Notes: generated from the letters alone by a model not told the origin. Shown: positions 49,247 to 62,515, numbered from the stretch's first letter. The stretch is DNA of 64,000 nucleotides from Pterobdella sp. o SKG-2022 (GCA_964035795.1 OZ038321.1:23566850-23630849); one strand, 5' to 3'. Numbers and translations are program-made.

Positions 49247-49360
49247 GATGTAGTAAAGTAAACCAACACAAAGTATTTATTCATAAAAATCACGAAGCTT
49301 GTCGTAATTCCAGCGTACATTATCAAGTGGTAATACTTTGCTGACCTTACTATTTGATTT
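49247..49360. repeat. Decayed member of the H1-type palindrome family
   Basis: Contains CAACACAAAGTATTTATTCA, then ATCACGAAGCTT, then GTACATTATCAAGTGGTAAT. It thus has the H1 outer arm and the shared core, but the second arm is mostly lost. Confidence 0.6.
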
Positions 49361-49470
49361 AGACTATTCTACGTCAATAATAATGATGTCTTTAAAAGTA
49401 AGAATAATATCTAGTTATATATTAATAGACTAATGACGATAATGATATGCATAATGGTAACAAGCGTAAC

Positions 49471-52400
49471 CTGGAGGGACATAGAAAAAGTCGTTGGTCT
49501 GCAGCACCACAGATGTGCGATGGATGGTCACCAACACCTTGCCGTACTTTATGTGGAACAGCTGTAAAATTGTCATATTGAAGATTATGGAATGAATGTG
49601 AGTACCTTATTGAACGAAACTTATAAAAACAAGCATTCTGAACCACCTAAAAATACCCTCACCACCAACTATATTCACCACACAACCATCCTGATCTGCC
49701 CACACACCCTTCCACCACTCACACACACACATTCCTTAACCCAAGCACAGCCCCTCCCACATACAAGCAGGTCCTCATGAATCAACTGCATCTTCTTCTT
49801 CATCAGAGGCCTCAAAATCAGGGTGCCCCCGTTGATGAGGTCACTCTGCAGAGGTCTGTTCATGATGATAGGGTCAGAGGGTGTTGCTTGTTGCCTGGTG
49901 ACACAGTTCATCATGGGGAACTGATTGTTTATGGCAAAGCATTCTGTTGTGATGGTTGTGTTGATTGTTATCTTGCATTTTTCTGCTGTATTGTCCTTGT
50001 AGGTGGGAAAAAACATAAACAAGAAAGTTATTATAATGTTATACAAAAAACTGATATTTTTTATTTATAACAGCAAAGAAAAAAATAATGATTCAAGTGA
50101 AAATACAATGGAAAGAAAAACTGTACCAATAACCATGAACAACATCCCTATCAGTCCCAAGAGAGGCAGGCCTACAAGTGGCCGAGATGTGTCCTCAAGA
50201 GGACCAAATCTGCCTCAACACCCCCCATCCTCTCTCACTTCAAGAGGAGGACCTCAAATCAGGCCATATCTTTTATGGCTTGCCCCCACCAAGACCCGGA
50301 CTGATGGAAAAGGGCTCAGCTGCTTCTCGCAGGAGATGTGGAAAGCAACGCAAAACCCATGTGGTACTGTGCTATATGTACACATAAAATCACCTCATAT
50401 CAAACCTCCATCCAATGAAATCATACCACCCCTCACTGGATTCACCTCAAATGCTCACACATCAAACTCAAATCCTACTCACCCTCATTCATATGTCACA
50501 CACATCAAATCCCTACCTCAAAAACTCCTCCCCACATACACAATCTAACACAAAAAACCCTCCACACGCATCAAAAAAACAAACCAACTAACTCCCTCTT
50601 TAACAACACCAAACATCAACATAATACAGCTCAACATCAACTCAATCACCAAGAAAACAACTGAACTCACCCACCTAATACACAAACAAAAAATACACAT
50701 TATCACACTACAAGAATCCAACCTCAACAGCAAACACAAAACCCCACACATCCCTAACTTCTCAGCAATTAGACTAGACAGACCCTCATCCCAAAAAGGT
50801 GGAGGTCTGCTAACCTACATCAACAACAACATAACCTACTCACAAATCCCCACCCCCACAAACCTGATCACAAACAACATCGAACTCATCACAGCAAAAA
50901 TACATCTCAAACACACCAATCTACACATTTCAAACGTCTACATCCCACCCAACACCAACAACATACACAACTCAATCACCAACCTCTTCATCCACCTCAC
51001 AAGCCTTCCCAATTCCATAATCACGGGTGACTTTAACGCCCACTCACAAACATGGCACTCTCCTTTCACGGACCACAGAGGCCAACTCATAACCTCACTC
51101 ATCCTCAATCCAAACCACATCATTCTCAACCAAAACACTCCCACCTGACTACCATTCAACCCAAATCAACAACCCACCTTCCCCGACATCACTACAGCAG
51201 ACACCACAATATCGGCCAACCTCACTTGGCAAACACTTAAAGGCTTGAACTCCGACCATCTTCCCATCCTCATCACATTCAAAAACAAATGAAAAATACC
51301 CACAACTAAACCCCTGAGAACTCTCACTAACTACAGAAAAGCCAACTGGCCCCAATTCACAACACATAGAACACACCCTCAAAAACACCCCTCTCCACGA
51401 AGACCCCCACACAGCTAACCACCTCATCACAAACGCCATACTCACATCAGACCAAATAAACATCCCTAAAGAAATAATAAAACCCACCCACACCCCACTT
51501 CCCGAAAGCATCACTACACTCATATCGAAACGAAATCACACCAGGAACCTCAATAACAAAGATCCCTCACTACCCACACTCAACCAACACATCACCCACC
51601 TCATTCAACAACACAAAAAACAAAAATAGGAAGAGCATCTGAAAGCCAACTGAGACCACAAGAAAAAATCTCACATCCTATGGTCCACAGTAAAGGTGCT
51701 CAACCCCAAAAAACCTACCACTCCCACCAATACAACCATCACTCACAATAACAAAACAGCCCACACAGACACACAAAAAGCCAACACAATAAATAAATAT
51801 TTTAAATCAACCACAAAACATTCCTCCAACCCCACTCACAGAATAACAAACAAACTCACCAAATCACTTACATCTACCCCAATAACAATCACCGAATCAG
51901 ATACCATCCTTGCTATAAAACAATCTAAAAATAACAACTCCTCAAGACCAGACAATATCAACATCAAACATCTCAAACACCTAGGACCAATAGCCATCAA
52001 ACACCTAACCAACTTCTACAACATCACAATCAACACAAACACCATACCCCAAATATGGAAAACCTCCAAAATCATCCCCATCGCCAAACCCAACAAAAAC
52101 CCTTCTTTCTCCTCCTCATACAGACCAATAGCCCTACTCTCTCCCATAGCAAAAACTCTAGAAAAAATCATCCTCCCACAAATCACCACTAATATAATCC
52201 TCTCAACACACCAACCTGGCTTCAGAGCCGCACACTCCACCACCACAGCCCTACATCAAATCAATAACACCATACTCACTAGTTTCAACAAAAAAAAACC
52301 CCCCCATAGAACAATCCTCACCACCTTTGACAAGACCAAAGCATTTGACACGGTCAACATCCACCAACTCATCCACAAAATACACAACACCCAAATTCCT

Positions 52401-55400
52401 ACAACAATAATCAAATTCCTGGCCAACTACCTAAAAAGCCGCCGACAATACACCTCATACAACAATCACACATCAAAACACACAAACATCAAAGCAGGTG
52501 TCCCCCAAGGAGGCGTCCTATCACCCACTCTCTTCAACATGTACCTCTCAGACAAACCCCTCTCCAAAATCAGCTCATTCAACCTCATCACCTATGCAGA
52601 CGACATCACCATAACATCATCCCACCTCAACATCAACACAGCCACCCAGAACCTTTTCCCATACCTCAATGAAATACACACATGGGCTCACAATAACAAC
52701 CTACAAAGCAATCCTACCAAAACCACATCAACTCTCATGACCCCAGACTGATCAGAATATAACAAACCCCAGAACATCCACATCAACAACATTCCCATCC
52801 CCACCATCTCTAACCCTACCATCCTTGGCTTAACTTTTGACCCCAAACTAAAATATTCCATCCACACAGACAACACCATCACTAAAACAAAAAAAACACT
52901 CAATCTCCTAAAACTCCTCACATCAACACAATTGAAAAAAAGCAAAGAAACATTCATCACCACATACAAAACATTACTCCTTCCCATCATCGAATATGCC
53001 AACACCATTTGATCATACATCATCCCATCCACCTCCCTCAACAAACTCCAAAAAATCCAAAACGCAGCCTTGAAAACAATCAATGGCTGCACCCTAAACA
53101 CCAACACCCAACACCTCCACTCAGAGACCAAAATCCTTCCAATCCAAAACCATCTCAAACTTCACGCATCACAACTCACACAAAAAGCTTCCCACCCTAC
53201 TCATCCCCTACACCCACTCACCACACAAGAAGCCCACCCCAGATACAAAAAACAATCCACATTCAACAACAACATCAACTACACCCTAAACATACGCTCC
53301 TTCACCCAGACCACCTCTCACACACAAATAAAAAACAACATGAAAACCATACACACAAAAATAGTAACGACTACATATCATCCACTCACAACAAAATCCT
53401 CAGAAAGTAGCCCCCACCCATTCATGAATCTGAAACCACCCTAGACCACCATACTCGCCCAACTCAGGTCAAACAAATCACCTTTCATCCTCTCATACCT
53501 CAACAAAATCTCACCCTCATCTCATCCCTCACCTTCATGCCAACTCTGCCAAACACACATTCAAGACACTCTTCACTTGCCCCAAAATAAGTACCACACT
53601 GGGCCCCAAGAGTCTGTGGACCGACCCCGTGAGATCAGCTGAGCTTCTCGACCACTGGATGGTCTTGATGGAAACATGAGGAGCACCCAACAAGACTAGG
53701 GTGCTCGGGGTAAAGAAAAAAAAACATTCCTACCACACACACACACTCACCCTGCATTTTGACTTGATTGGTCAGAGCATCAACAACCTCAATACCCTGA
53801 GCCTGCTCATCAAGTACTTCTCTTCCCTCCATTGGCACATGAGCCTCCATCTCCTCTCCATCCTCCACCATCTCTCCAGGGTTCCTCTTCCTCTTTTGGG
53901 TGTCGTGGTCTGAGTTATCAGCATCATTGTCTGTAGTGGCTTTTTTGGTTGGCTTCTTCCTGTGGTTTTTCATTCTCTCACTCCTCTCTGCATTGGTGGT
54001 TGTTTGCGTCGATTGAAGTTTTATCACTGAATGTTTAAAATATTTCCCATATTATGAAAATAAAATTTAAATGATCCAGGTGATAGAATAATTTACAAAA
54101 AAGAGCCAACAATTATAGAAGACACCCAAGAAAATGGAAATTCTAAATTATTAAAAAAATTAAATAAATGGAATGCTCAAATGAAAACACTTTTAGGAGT
54201 TTATTTTATCCCACGAAGCTTTTGGTAAAATGAACTTACATTATCAAGACTTGATAACGTAAGTTCATCTTACAAAAAGCTTCGTGGGATAAAACAAACT
54301 CCTAAAAGTGTTTTAATTTGAATATTTATATTTGACTCGAAAGATTTGAAATGAGATGCTCTAATGAATGATGAAGCTCACCTTGTGCCCATTGTAAGTA
54401 GTATGGTTCTATCACCCCCTTGATATCCCATGCTGAGTTTAATATATAATATTGATACACATAATCAAATAACAGAGTTTTGAAATATATACTAATAAAC
54501 TATGACAAAATTGAGCTTTTCAAAATTTTAGTTTATTTTTGGAAAATAAATGTATCTAAAAATATCCTTATTATATAAAAAAATCGAGAAATCTAACAAA
54601 TAATAAAATGAAAAAAAAACACTAAAGATGGTTGAATAACAAAAACAATAATAATCAAATAACACTGTTTCATTAGCATCGTTATTAGTGTTATGATCAT
54701 AACTGGTTTGTGTTATCACCATCACCATTTTTAGCATCATCACCATCCTCATCCTCATCACCATCATTATCATTCAGACCACAAATCACCTACTGTATCC
54801 ATTGAAGACATAGAGGGGTCTCTCTCCCATATGACCTGCCAACCTGTGTAGGCGTACCCTCTTGCTCCTTCTCAATCCCTCAGCTGTGGGACATAAGCAG
54901 TTGTGCGTGTGCGTGTGTGTGTGTGTATGTGAGTCCTTCTAAAAAATAAAAATAAACTTTTTTAAAAACAAAAATATACATTGAACAAAAGACAAAACAA
55001 TAATAATAAAACAAATGAATTAATAAAAATAATGAGACACCAATACAAACACACCACCTTCCCCATCAGGCCTCCCCCTTTCCTCATCATCCAATGACCT
55101 GTGCCTTTCTTTGTACTTCTCATATGCATGCCACTTCTTATTGGTCTTCTCTCCTCCTGTGAGTTGTGATGAGTTGATGATGGGAGTACATAGATTAGGA
55201 AAGTTTTGTTTTGAAAAAAGTAAGCTATACAGTGTGTTTCTTTGATATATCATATAATATTGCCCAAAACAAAAATAATCTTAAAAGTAAATTAGATTAA
55301 AAAACAAAATGATTTTTATTTTTTTCATAAAACTATAAGAAAACAATACAATCAACCATACCATTTTTTTTATTTTTCTTCTTTTGAGGTTCATCATTAC

Positions 55401-58400
55401 CATCACTCTCAACATTGCCATCATCATCCTCTTCCTCATCATCTTCCACCAAAGCACGATCTTTATTCACACCATCACCACTCTGTTTATTTCCATCACC
55501 ATCATTCTCATTAACACAACCGTCACCATCATTATCGTTTTCATCACCACCATCAAGCACTTCCTGTAATTTACTTTTTTTATCTTTTTTACTAATCCCT
55601 TTCTTATCATTTTCAAAACCACCTGGATACTTCCTCTTATTCTTCTTATCACTTGTACCCTGACTGAGTGATTTCTTATTTTTCTTACCACCTGTATGAT
55701 TCTCCAAGGACCTCCTCTTATCAGTCTCATGGGACTTGTAGTTATCCCTAAAGTCATCATCGATGATGTTTTTGCTTGATATCTCGTACAGGTGTGCCCT
55801 AGATGATCGAGTGGAAGATTTTCTTGGTGGTTTTGTCTTTTCTGTGCTTTTGCTATTAGTTTTATCTGAACTTTTAGAGGTAACATTTTTTCTGTTGGAT
55901 TTTTCTGTACTTTTAATATTACTGCTTTTGCTGTTAGACTTTTCTATAGTTTTAGTTGTTTTGTTAGTAGTATTTTCTTTATTGGTATTGATATTATCTT
56001 CATCCTCATTCTGCTTATCCTCATCGCCACCTTCACTACCAATAATCTTCTTTTTCTTATTGTTGATTGCAGAAGTATTGATATCCAAGGCATAGTATGA
56101 ATAAGAAGAGAAGTTCACCGATGACTCATCCCTCGATGTGATCCTAGTTGTCTTTGTGCCTGGATGGATGAGTTGTGTCTCTTATCCCTCAATCTCTATT
56201 TCTATCTACCCATCTATCTATATATTACTTTTTTGATCATCCATCTATCTAACTATCATATATCTTTTTATATGTAACTACATATATGTATGTATTTACT
56301 TTTTTTTTCTACCCTTTTATCCAACTAAAAATCTCTCCACTCACCCACCCCTAACACAAACCTTCAACAGCCTCCATTGCACCCCCCTGCATTGGTCTTG
56401 AAGTCTTCCTCAGCTCTGCTACAGTGCTGTTGTTGTTGTTGTTGTTGATACTATCATTGTCTGACTTTTGGTGACTAAGGTTCTCCTTGGCATTGTTGAT
56501 GTTGAGGTTTTCTTCATCATGTGTGGGATTATTGGTATCCAAATCATTCAAACTTCCATCATTAATTTTTGTTGGTCGTGTGTCATTGGTAGTGGGTTGT
56601 GTGCTGTTGTCTTGTTTATTAGGTCCATGGCTGGATTTTTTTAGTATTTTGACCGTACTTTTTGTTTTATTTATTTTATCAATTGATTTATTGGCTATAC
56701 CATCTGTAACAATAGTTTTTTTTTGAGATGGTTGTTCCTTAGAAACTTTATCTTCATCATCATCACTACCTTCCACCATTGTATCAAGTTTGTCACCAAA
56801 ACCATCAACACCATCATTAACCACATCATTATCATCATTCTCCACACCTCCATCTTCAATGTGACCATCATTATCTTCTTCCACAACCACATCTATTCTG
56901 CTTTTAGTCCTATTCCTGCTTCTAGTTGACAAGTTTTGGTTATTTTTAGTTTGGTTTTTTCCACTTTTAGACAGCCTGGAAGAAGCATCAAGGTTAGATG
57001 CCCTGGTGTCTTCAACAAAAGTCTTCTTTGTGCTGACGTCATTATCATCATTATTCATATTATTTGATATTGTAGATCTATTTTTAGAAACATTCTTCAA
57101 TATGTTATATCTACTTTTTGAACTACTTTTGTTTGATTGATTTTGATTGGGAATTAATTCTTGATCATAGCTTTCTTTATCATTTTGTTCATCAGCGTTA
57201 TCATTTTCACCACCATCATCCACAGCTTCCATTTGAATATCATTGTTCTCTTGGTTATCTGATTCCTCATCAACGTTATCCTTGATATTATCAGCAACAT
57301 CATTTTCATTGATATCATCACCACCATCATTTTCTATTTCACCTATACTATTGGCTCCATCATCATTAATCCTATTCTTACCATCAACATTACCTACACC
57401 ACTATTTTCAATATTAACACCATTATTAACTTCTTCAATGACCACATCTATTCTACTTTTAGTCATATTTCTGCTCCTAGTTGACAAGTCTTGGTTATTT
57501 TTACTCAGATTCACACCACTTTTTGACAGCCTTGACGAGACATTAAAATTAAATGCCTTTTCAATAATCAAAGCTGGTTTCTTTCCTGCCTCTACTTCAC
57601 TGTGATCATTGTTACCAATGACGCTGTTGTAATGTGCACTATTAGTTGTTGTGTTCATATTCTTAGAAATGTTTCTAAATGTCGTATTTCTACTTTTATC
57701 ATTTCTCAAAGTATTATTTCTACTTTTAGCACTCTTAGTGGATTGATTGTGATTGGCAGCGGATTTTTCAACATGAATTTCTTTCTCAATTTGAATATCC
57801 ACCTCACCATTACGCACACACCCTCCAGTTTCACCATCATCAGCTTCTTCCACAACCATATCTATTCTGCTTTTAGTCCTATTTTTCCTTTTAGTTGACA
57901 AGTCTTGGTTATTTTTAGTTTGGTTTTTGTCACTTTTAGACAGTCTGGGAGAAGCATCAAGATTAGATGCCCTGGTGTCTTCTAAAAAGGTCTTCTTTGT
58001 GCTGACGTCATTATCATCACTATTCCCATTATTTGATATTGTAGATCTATTTTTAGAAAAATCCTCAAATTTTTTATTTCTATTTGTGGAAGAACTATTT
58101 CTATTTTTTGAACTACTCTTGTTTGATTGATTTTTATTGGAAATCAACTTTTCAGCATAGCCCTCTTTATCATTTTGATTATTAGCATCATTAGCTTCCA
58201 TTTGAATATAATTTTCTTCCTGGCCATCTGACGCCTCATCAACATTATTATCTATATTACCAGCACCATCATTCTCAGTGATATTGTCACCATTATTGTT
58301 ATTATCCTCACTCTGATCATTTTCTATTTCACCAGCACTATTAGCATCATCCCCAACATCCCCACCATTTTCCTCTTCATCCTCCTCATCACCACCATTG

Positions 58401-59999
58401 CCCTCATTATTATCACCTGTACCACTTTTCCTTAAGTAGCTGATTCTTGACAAACTCATCTTTCTATTTTTTGATTTGCTTCTGATCAATGCAGCCAGAG
58501 CCAAATCAAATGGGTCATTAGACACATCATCACCATCTGGAGAAGTACTGAGGTCCAGTGGCTTGCTACTTGCATCCTTGTGTGTGTTATCCTTTGTTCT
58601 TGTTCTGTTAGTAGCATTAATGTTTGACTTGTTTTTGGCAACATCATTTAATGTATTGGTATCTTTTGTTTTGTTATTTGTTGGGTTTTTTTTCTGTTCA
58701 GTAGTTTTGATTTCCATAGTTTTGTTATTGTTATTATTACTGAGTGTAACCTCTATTTGATCATCCTCATCATTACTTTTGTTTTTGTTCTCATCATCAC
58801 ACTCATCCACTTGTTGCAGGTTAAAAGTTTGTCTTCGTGACTTTGATGGTTTAAGATTAGGCGTGCTTGACACAAACATATTACTTTGAGAAAAAGGAAG
58901 TTCATCTAATTCAAGGGTGAAATTTAACGGGGGTGTCGAGTTTGGTTTGTTGCATATCTCTTCAATGCTTTCATGTTTGTTTAAGGCAGCTGATTGGTGG
59001 AGAGATTTTGTTCTTTCAACTGATTCATTTCTCATATTATTTGGTTCTTTTTGAAGTGTTGTGCTTTTATCAAGTTTAATTTTAGGTTTATCAATTTGTT
59101 TGGTCTCTATGGTATATGTTGATCTCCTGCGTTTTTCTGGGTCTTTACCACTAATGCTTTCATTTTTAGAGACACTCTCATCCTTCTCCACACTATCTGA
59201 TGCATCTTGTTGCTTCCACGAAGACACATTCACAGACTTTTTTGTTTTGTTGAATGATTTTGATCTAGCATTTTTTTTATTTTTACCTGACATTTTATCC
59301 ATACTATTATAAAAGTTCTCTTTTGACATAGTATTATACATTCTGTCATTGAACTTTTTGTACATAATCTCCTGGTTATCCACAACAGCATCATTGACAA
59401 CATTGAGATTAGCTTTTGTGAGAATTTTATTGTTTGTTTTTTTAATTGTTTCAGCATTCTTTTTAATGGTAGATATTTGTTCTGTTGACAGCCTTTTGAC
59501 AATCATTTCAATTTGATTCTTAGCCAATGCATCATACTCATCATTATTATCACTGTCTTCAACATATGATGCATCAGCAATTTCAACAAAATCTTTTTGA
59601 GATGCAGTTTTGTCAATGATTGACTTTGATGTACTTTCTCTTTGAATACTTTTGGCTGAAAAATCTTTTTTGGAAGAGTTTCCTGAACTTGATCTTGTGA
59701 TATGATGTGCAACAAAGGATGAAATGTCCTGAGAAATTAAAAATAATATCATTAAAACTGATGTATACATTTAACTAAATAATCTTACATCTGATACATC
59801 ACAGGATTTTTCAGCATTGTACTTGACACTATGGTTGATGATAGCTGCCAAAAAAAGTCATTCATTAATCAAGCTAAACAACATTAGGTTTACCAATCAT
59901 TATCCAATAAACTATTTTTTTTTACATTTTTTAGAAAGATATTGTGAGAAATTATCGACATCCAAAGAGTCTCTGGGCTCGGCTGAAATCTTCCGACGT
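49471..59999 (-). CDS. CENPC: CENP-C/Mif2-like kinetochore protein with C-terminal cupin
   Basis: In-phase exons are 59999-59926, 59844-59789, 59728-56362, 56159-55362, 55156-55058, 54432-54382, 54026-53751, 49982-49765 and 49561-49471, about 1,677 codons. The protein is mostly Ser/Lys/Asn/Asp-rich disorder. The last two exons encode INGGTLILRPLMKKKMQLIH then LFHIKYGKVLVTIHRTSVVL and NDFFYVPPG. This is the pattern of the CENP-C cupin, which dimerises CENP-C at centromeric chromatin. The first exon found, with RRKISAEPRDSLDVDNF, suits the basic N-terminal box. The large exon holds three repeats of a RLSKS...NQ(D/N)LST...TKSRID module. A canonical CENP-C motif (Arg anchors plus YW) was not found. 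The start exon is unresolved (an ATG at 60280 is one option), and the final exon after PPG is missing. The frame join at 49982 uses acceptor ACAGCAG; the alternative at 49995 breaks phase. Confidence 0.65.
50100..53728 (+). mobile_element. Decayed Jockey-like LINE inserted in a CENP-C-like intron, antisense to the gene
   Basis: From about 50380 to 53540 the plus strand is extremely poor in G (about one in twenty by eye) and rich in A and C. Translation shows an endonuclease (INIIQLNINSI, then GDFNAHSQTWHS, then SDHLPI) and a reverse transcriptase (YRPIALLSPIAKTLEKI, GVPQGGVLSPTLFNMYL, YADDITI). A conserved tail LWTDPVRSAELLDHW precedes a poly(A)-like run at 53716-53728, only 17 bp from the start of the intron. 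Several in-frame TGA codons interrupt it. The 5' boundary is uncertain: 50100-50380 has normal G content and may be the element's 5' region or host sequence. Confidence 0.8.
50545..53700 (+). pseudogene. Broken endonuclease/reverse transcriptase ORF of the G-poor LINE
   Basis: The longest open part, 51696-52751, covers fingers and palm, including AFDTVN and YADD. In-frame TGA codons lie where related proteins carry tryptophan or arginine (for example after TPT near 51147, after EYANTI near 53010, and in the segment with KAN before DHKKKSHILW near 51650). A frameshift-free reading continues through these stops to the C-terminal KLQKIQNAALKTINGC region. The element would need all stops suppressed, so it is non-functional. 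The pattern of stops at TGG and CGA codons is discussed in findings. Confidence 0.75.
54184..54314. repeat. Palindromic fold-back element H3
   Basis: Arms of about 62 bp. Tip AAAACAC, copy-specific TTTTAGGAGTTTATTTTATC, shared core CACGAAGCTTTT and CTTACATTATCAAG. The right arm carries a small unpaired CTTAC block just as H1 does. It lies in an intron of the CENP-C-like gene. Confidence 0.95.
54515..54610 (+). repeat. Dispersed repeat fragment of the 18637/46680 family
   Basis: Contains CAAAATTTTAGTTTATTTTT then AAATAAATGTATCTAAAAAT, matching the H4 right arm and 18637-18680. The second half of the family is not recognisable. Confidence 0.55.
54720..54775. repeat. CAT/CATCAC-rich simple repeat
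   Basis: A run of imperfect CAT and CAC triplets in the CENP-C-like intron between 55058 and 54432. A (GT)n run also lies at about 54903-54931. Confidence 0.7.
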
Positions 60000-61569
60000 C
60001 TGGTGAATAATAGTTAGGGCATGCATAAAATGAACTCTTTAAGCAGTCATGAATTAAAAACGTTTTGATGAAAACAGTTTTAGTTACTTGACAATGTAAA
60101 ACTTTTAATTTAAATTATAGTACTCTGTAAGTAAAACTGGTTAGCGCTCTTTTAATGAAACATAGATTTTTAAAAATAAATTCTACTTATATGTATTCTA
60201 ATACTTTGAAATATATTCAAATAAAAATAAAATAAAACTAACAAACGTCCGAAGTAGGTATTCAACAACTTTTTCTCCATTATCGAAGTTTAAATTTAAG
60301 CGGGAATTTGATTTATTTTGTAAGCAGAAAGTTTTTTTATAAAACTAAACTGAATATTTATAATTCAAAACTTTAAAATCTATTTTTAATACATTAAAAT
60401 TGAAAAACTTGTTGATAATATATCCAAGTAATGGCAATTTAAACTTTATTAATTAAGAGCACGCATACGTTAAAATTTAGAGTCGGTGGAGTAAAAGCCT
60501 TTGAAAAACTTTCACACTAATTCATTTTAGCATTTACGTATAACAACACTATTATTAATTGTAGATTAAAAAAACAACTATAAATTTATTCCATTTTTAG
60601 TTTTATTTACAGTGTATTTATATTGATTTAGACAGTGGAAGTTCATGAAAAATATTTAAAAGGCGATTTTCTGTATAGACCATTAGGATTAAAGCAGGTT
60701 TGAACCAGGTTTTTTTATTTTGCTATTCTTCTACTAAAAAAGCATTGTTTCGGTTTGTTTTTTTTTTTTGCTATTTTTTATTAATATGTTCAAAATGAAT
60801 GATATTATTTGAATGCTTTCTTAGCGACAGAAATAGCGGATTAAAAAAATCTTGTTCAAATCTGCTTCAATCCTATTGGTCAGTGAAAAAAACATTTTGT
60901 AAACTTCCATTTGTTCTAAAATTTGTGTTTGTTATTGAGTGAAAAAACAGGAACGAAGTTTTTCATGTCAAACAAAAAAACTTTTCCAATAGAAAGAAAA
61001 TAAATGTAAGAAGTTCAACATTTAATTGCATTTACCCATGAAAGTTTAGAAATTTCATGATATGGGGTTAAAGTTTATTTTGGATAAACCATATTGATTG
61101 TGTTGATCGGTAGTTTATTCAAGTATTTTCCTTGAAAAAAGTTAAACAAAGCCATATTTTTAACAAATGGTCCGTACAGCTTAAACAATGATTATAAATA
61201 AAAAAATTAGTAACGTTTTTGATTTCAAAAGAAAAATTCCAATCTTGCTGTTTTAAAGTTTATATGTGTTCAAAAACATGAAACCAATAAACTTGAATAC
61301 ATTACACTGGCAAGACTGAGAAATGTAGAAGTTGAATGGGATAAGCACCATTATTTCAAAGATCTTCGAAAACAGCAAAAAATTCAGTAACCAACACTAC
61401 TCATAAGTTTTTCTAAACAATCATTGACAAAGCCTCATCAGGTATTTGAAAAAAAAAAGATTTTGGAAACGTACGACACTAAAAATTGATTAGTTCTCTA
61501 TTCAACTAAAATTATTGTGTTATAAATAATAAAATACATATTATACATAGAATAATAGAATGCATTTTG
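60000..61569. other. AT-rich region upstream of the CENP-C-like gene
   Basis: It should contain the CENP-C-like first exon and promoter. A minus-strand ATG at 60280 opens MEKKLLNTYFGR and has possible donors nearby, but I cannot fix the splice to 59999. The rest is AT-rich with no recognisable feature. Confidence 0.25.
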
Positions 61570-62515
61570 AAAGTCTTTCTTCGTGACCGCGGTATTTTTC
61601 AAACTGTATTTCTCTTTCTTTTATTTTATCTAATATAAATTTTGCAAGCTCTTTATCGTAAAGAGGCACGTCTCTGATTACTTAAAGTTCTAAGAAATCT
61701 TCCCATTCACCTTCTCTAACTCCGTATCTTTCATACAGACCTTCTAACTTCTCACTCAGAGTTCCAGCTATGTAAGGCCCCGTAAAATCTCGTTTGTCGT
61801 ATTGCGTTGAAACCATGGGCCTTAAAAAGTTCTAAAATTTGAAATTTTCTAAAACTTAATTTGGATCATGAATCTGTTCCATTTTCTTTCTAAAGTTACT
61901 CAATGCTCCTACTGTATTGTACATACCGGGGTTATGTTAATGGTGCCTCCATATTGCTCTTATAAATGGTATATCTTCATCATCTTTTTTTTTCAGTGGT
62001 TGGTCGAGGAATATCATACCACTTATAAATGTTTCGTAAATTGTATACTGCACCAGGTCTAGCATTCATAAGTTCTCTCAAAGCTCTGATATCTTCTTTT
62101 CTCCGACGAGCATTTCTAAACCTCATCGCTCTTTTTTATTGTGGGAGCCACAGGAAGACTAGCAGATTTAGAAACTGAAGGTGGAACAAATCGTGTCATT
62201 GTTTTAGTTCTAAATAATTTCATATAAGTATCATAATCAGGTATTAATAGTTGATTTTGTGAAAAACTATCATTCGGTTCGGGAAAATCATTTTGCCGAT
62301 CATCAAATACAGAGCTTTTTTAAGATGTCAAAGCAGCATTTGAAGATTCACCGAAAGACCTATCGAGACAAGTGTAGAAAGTGGCATCGATTGATGATGT
62401 ATTCCATGTATAAGAAGAAATATTTCTTTTGCGCGGATATTCTCTGAACCACGACTGTAATGGGTTTCTGACATTGAATCCCCTTGATGGAAAACTCATT
62501 AAAGAACGCTCAAAA
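61570..62515 (-). pseudogene. Decayed paralog of the unknown repeat protein at 63295-64000
   Basis: Reading the minus strand with several frameshifts and stops gives SRGFNVRNPLQSWFREYPRK, then IPDYDTYMKLFRTK, then ALRELMNARPGAVYNLRN and IYKWYDIPRPTTE. These are followed by DFTGPYIAGTLSEKLEGLYE, RYGVREGEWEDFLEL, a stop, and PLYDKELAKFILDK. The last three blocks match DFTGPLLAGPYSHELLEIY, KPGTWREFLLNLQND and MFDRELAKHVLEKE of the neighbouring ORF in the same order. At least two stops and two frame changes make it non-functional. It lies on the same strand, about 0.8 kb from its relative, consistent with a tandem duplicate or an older exon cluster of the same locus. Confidence 0.7.

Noticed and set aside
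55763..58760. Several plus-strand hydrophobic ORFs opposite the CENP-C-like exons
   Set aside because: These are complements of Asp/Glu/Ser/Asn-rich codons, with no splice or start context of their own.
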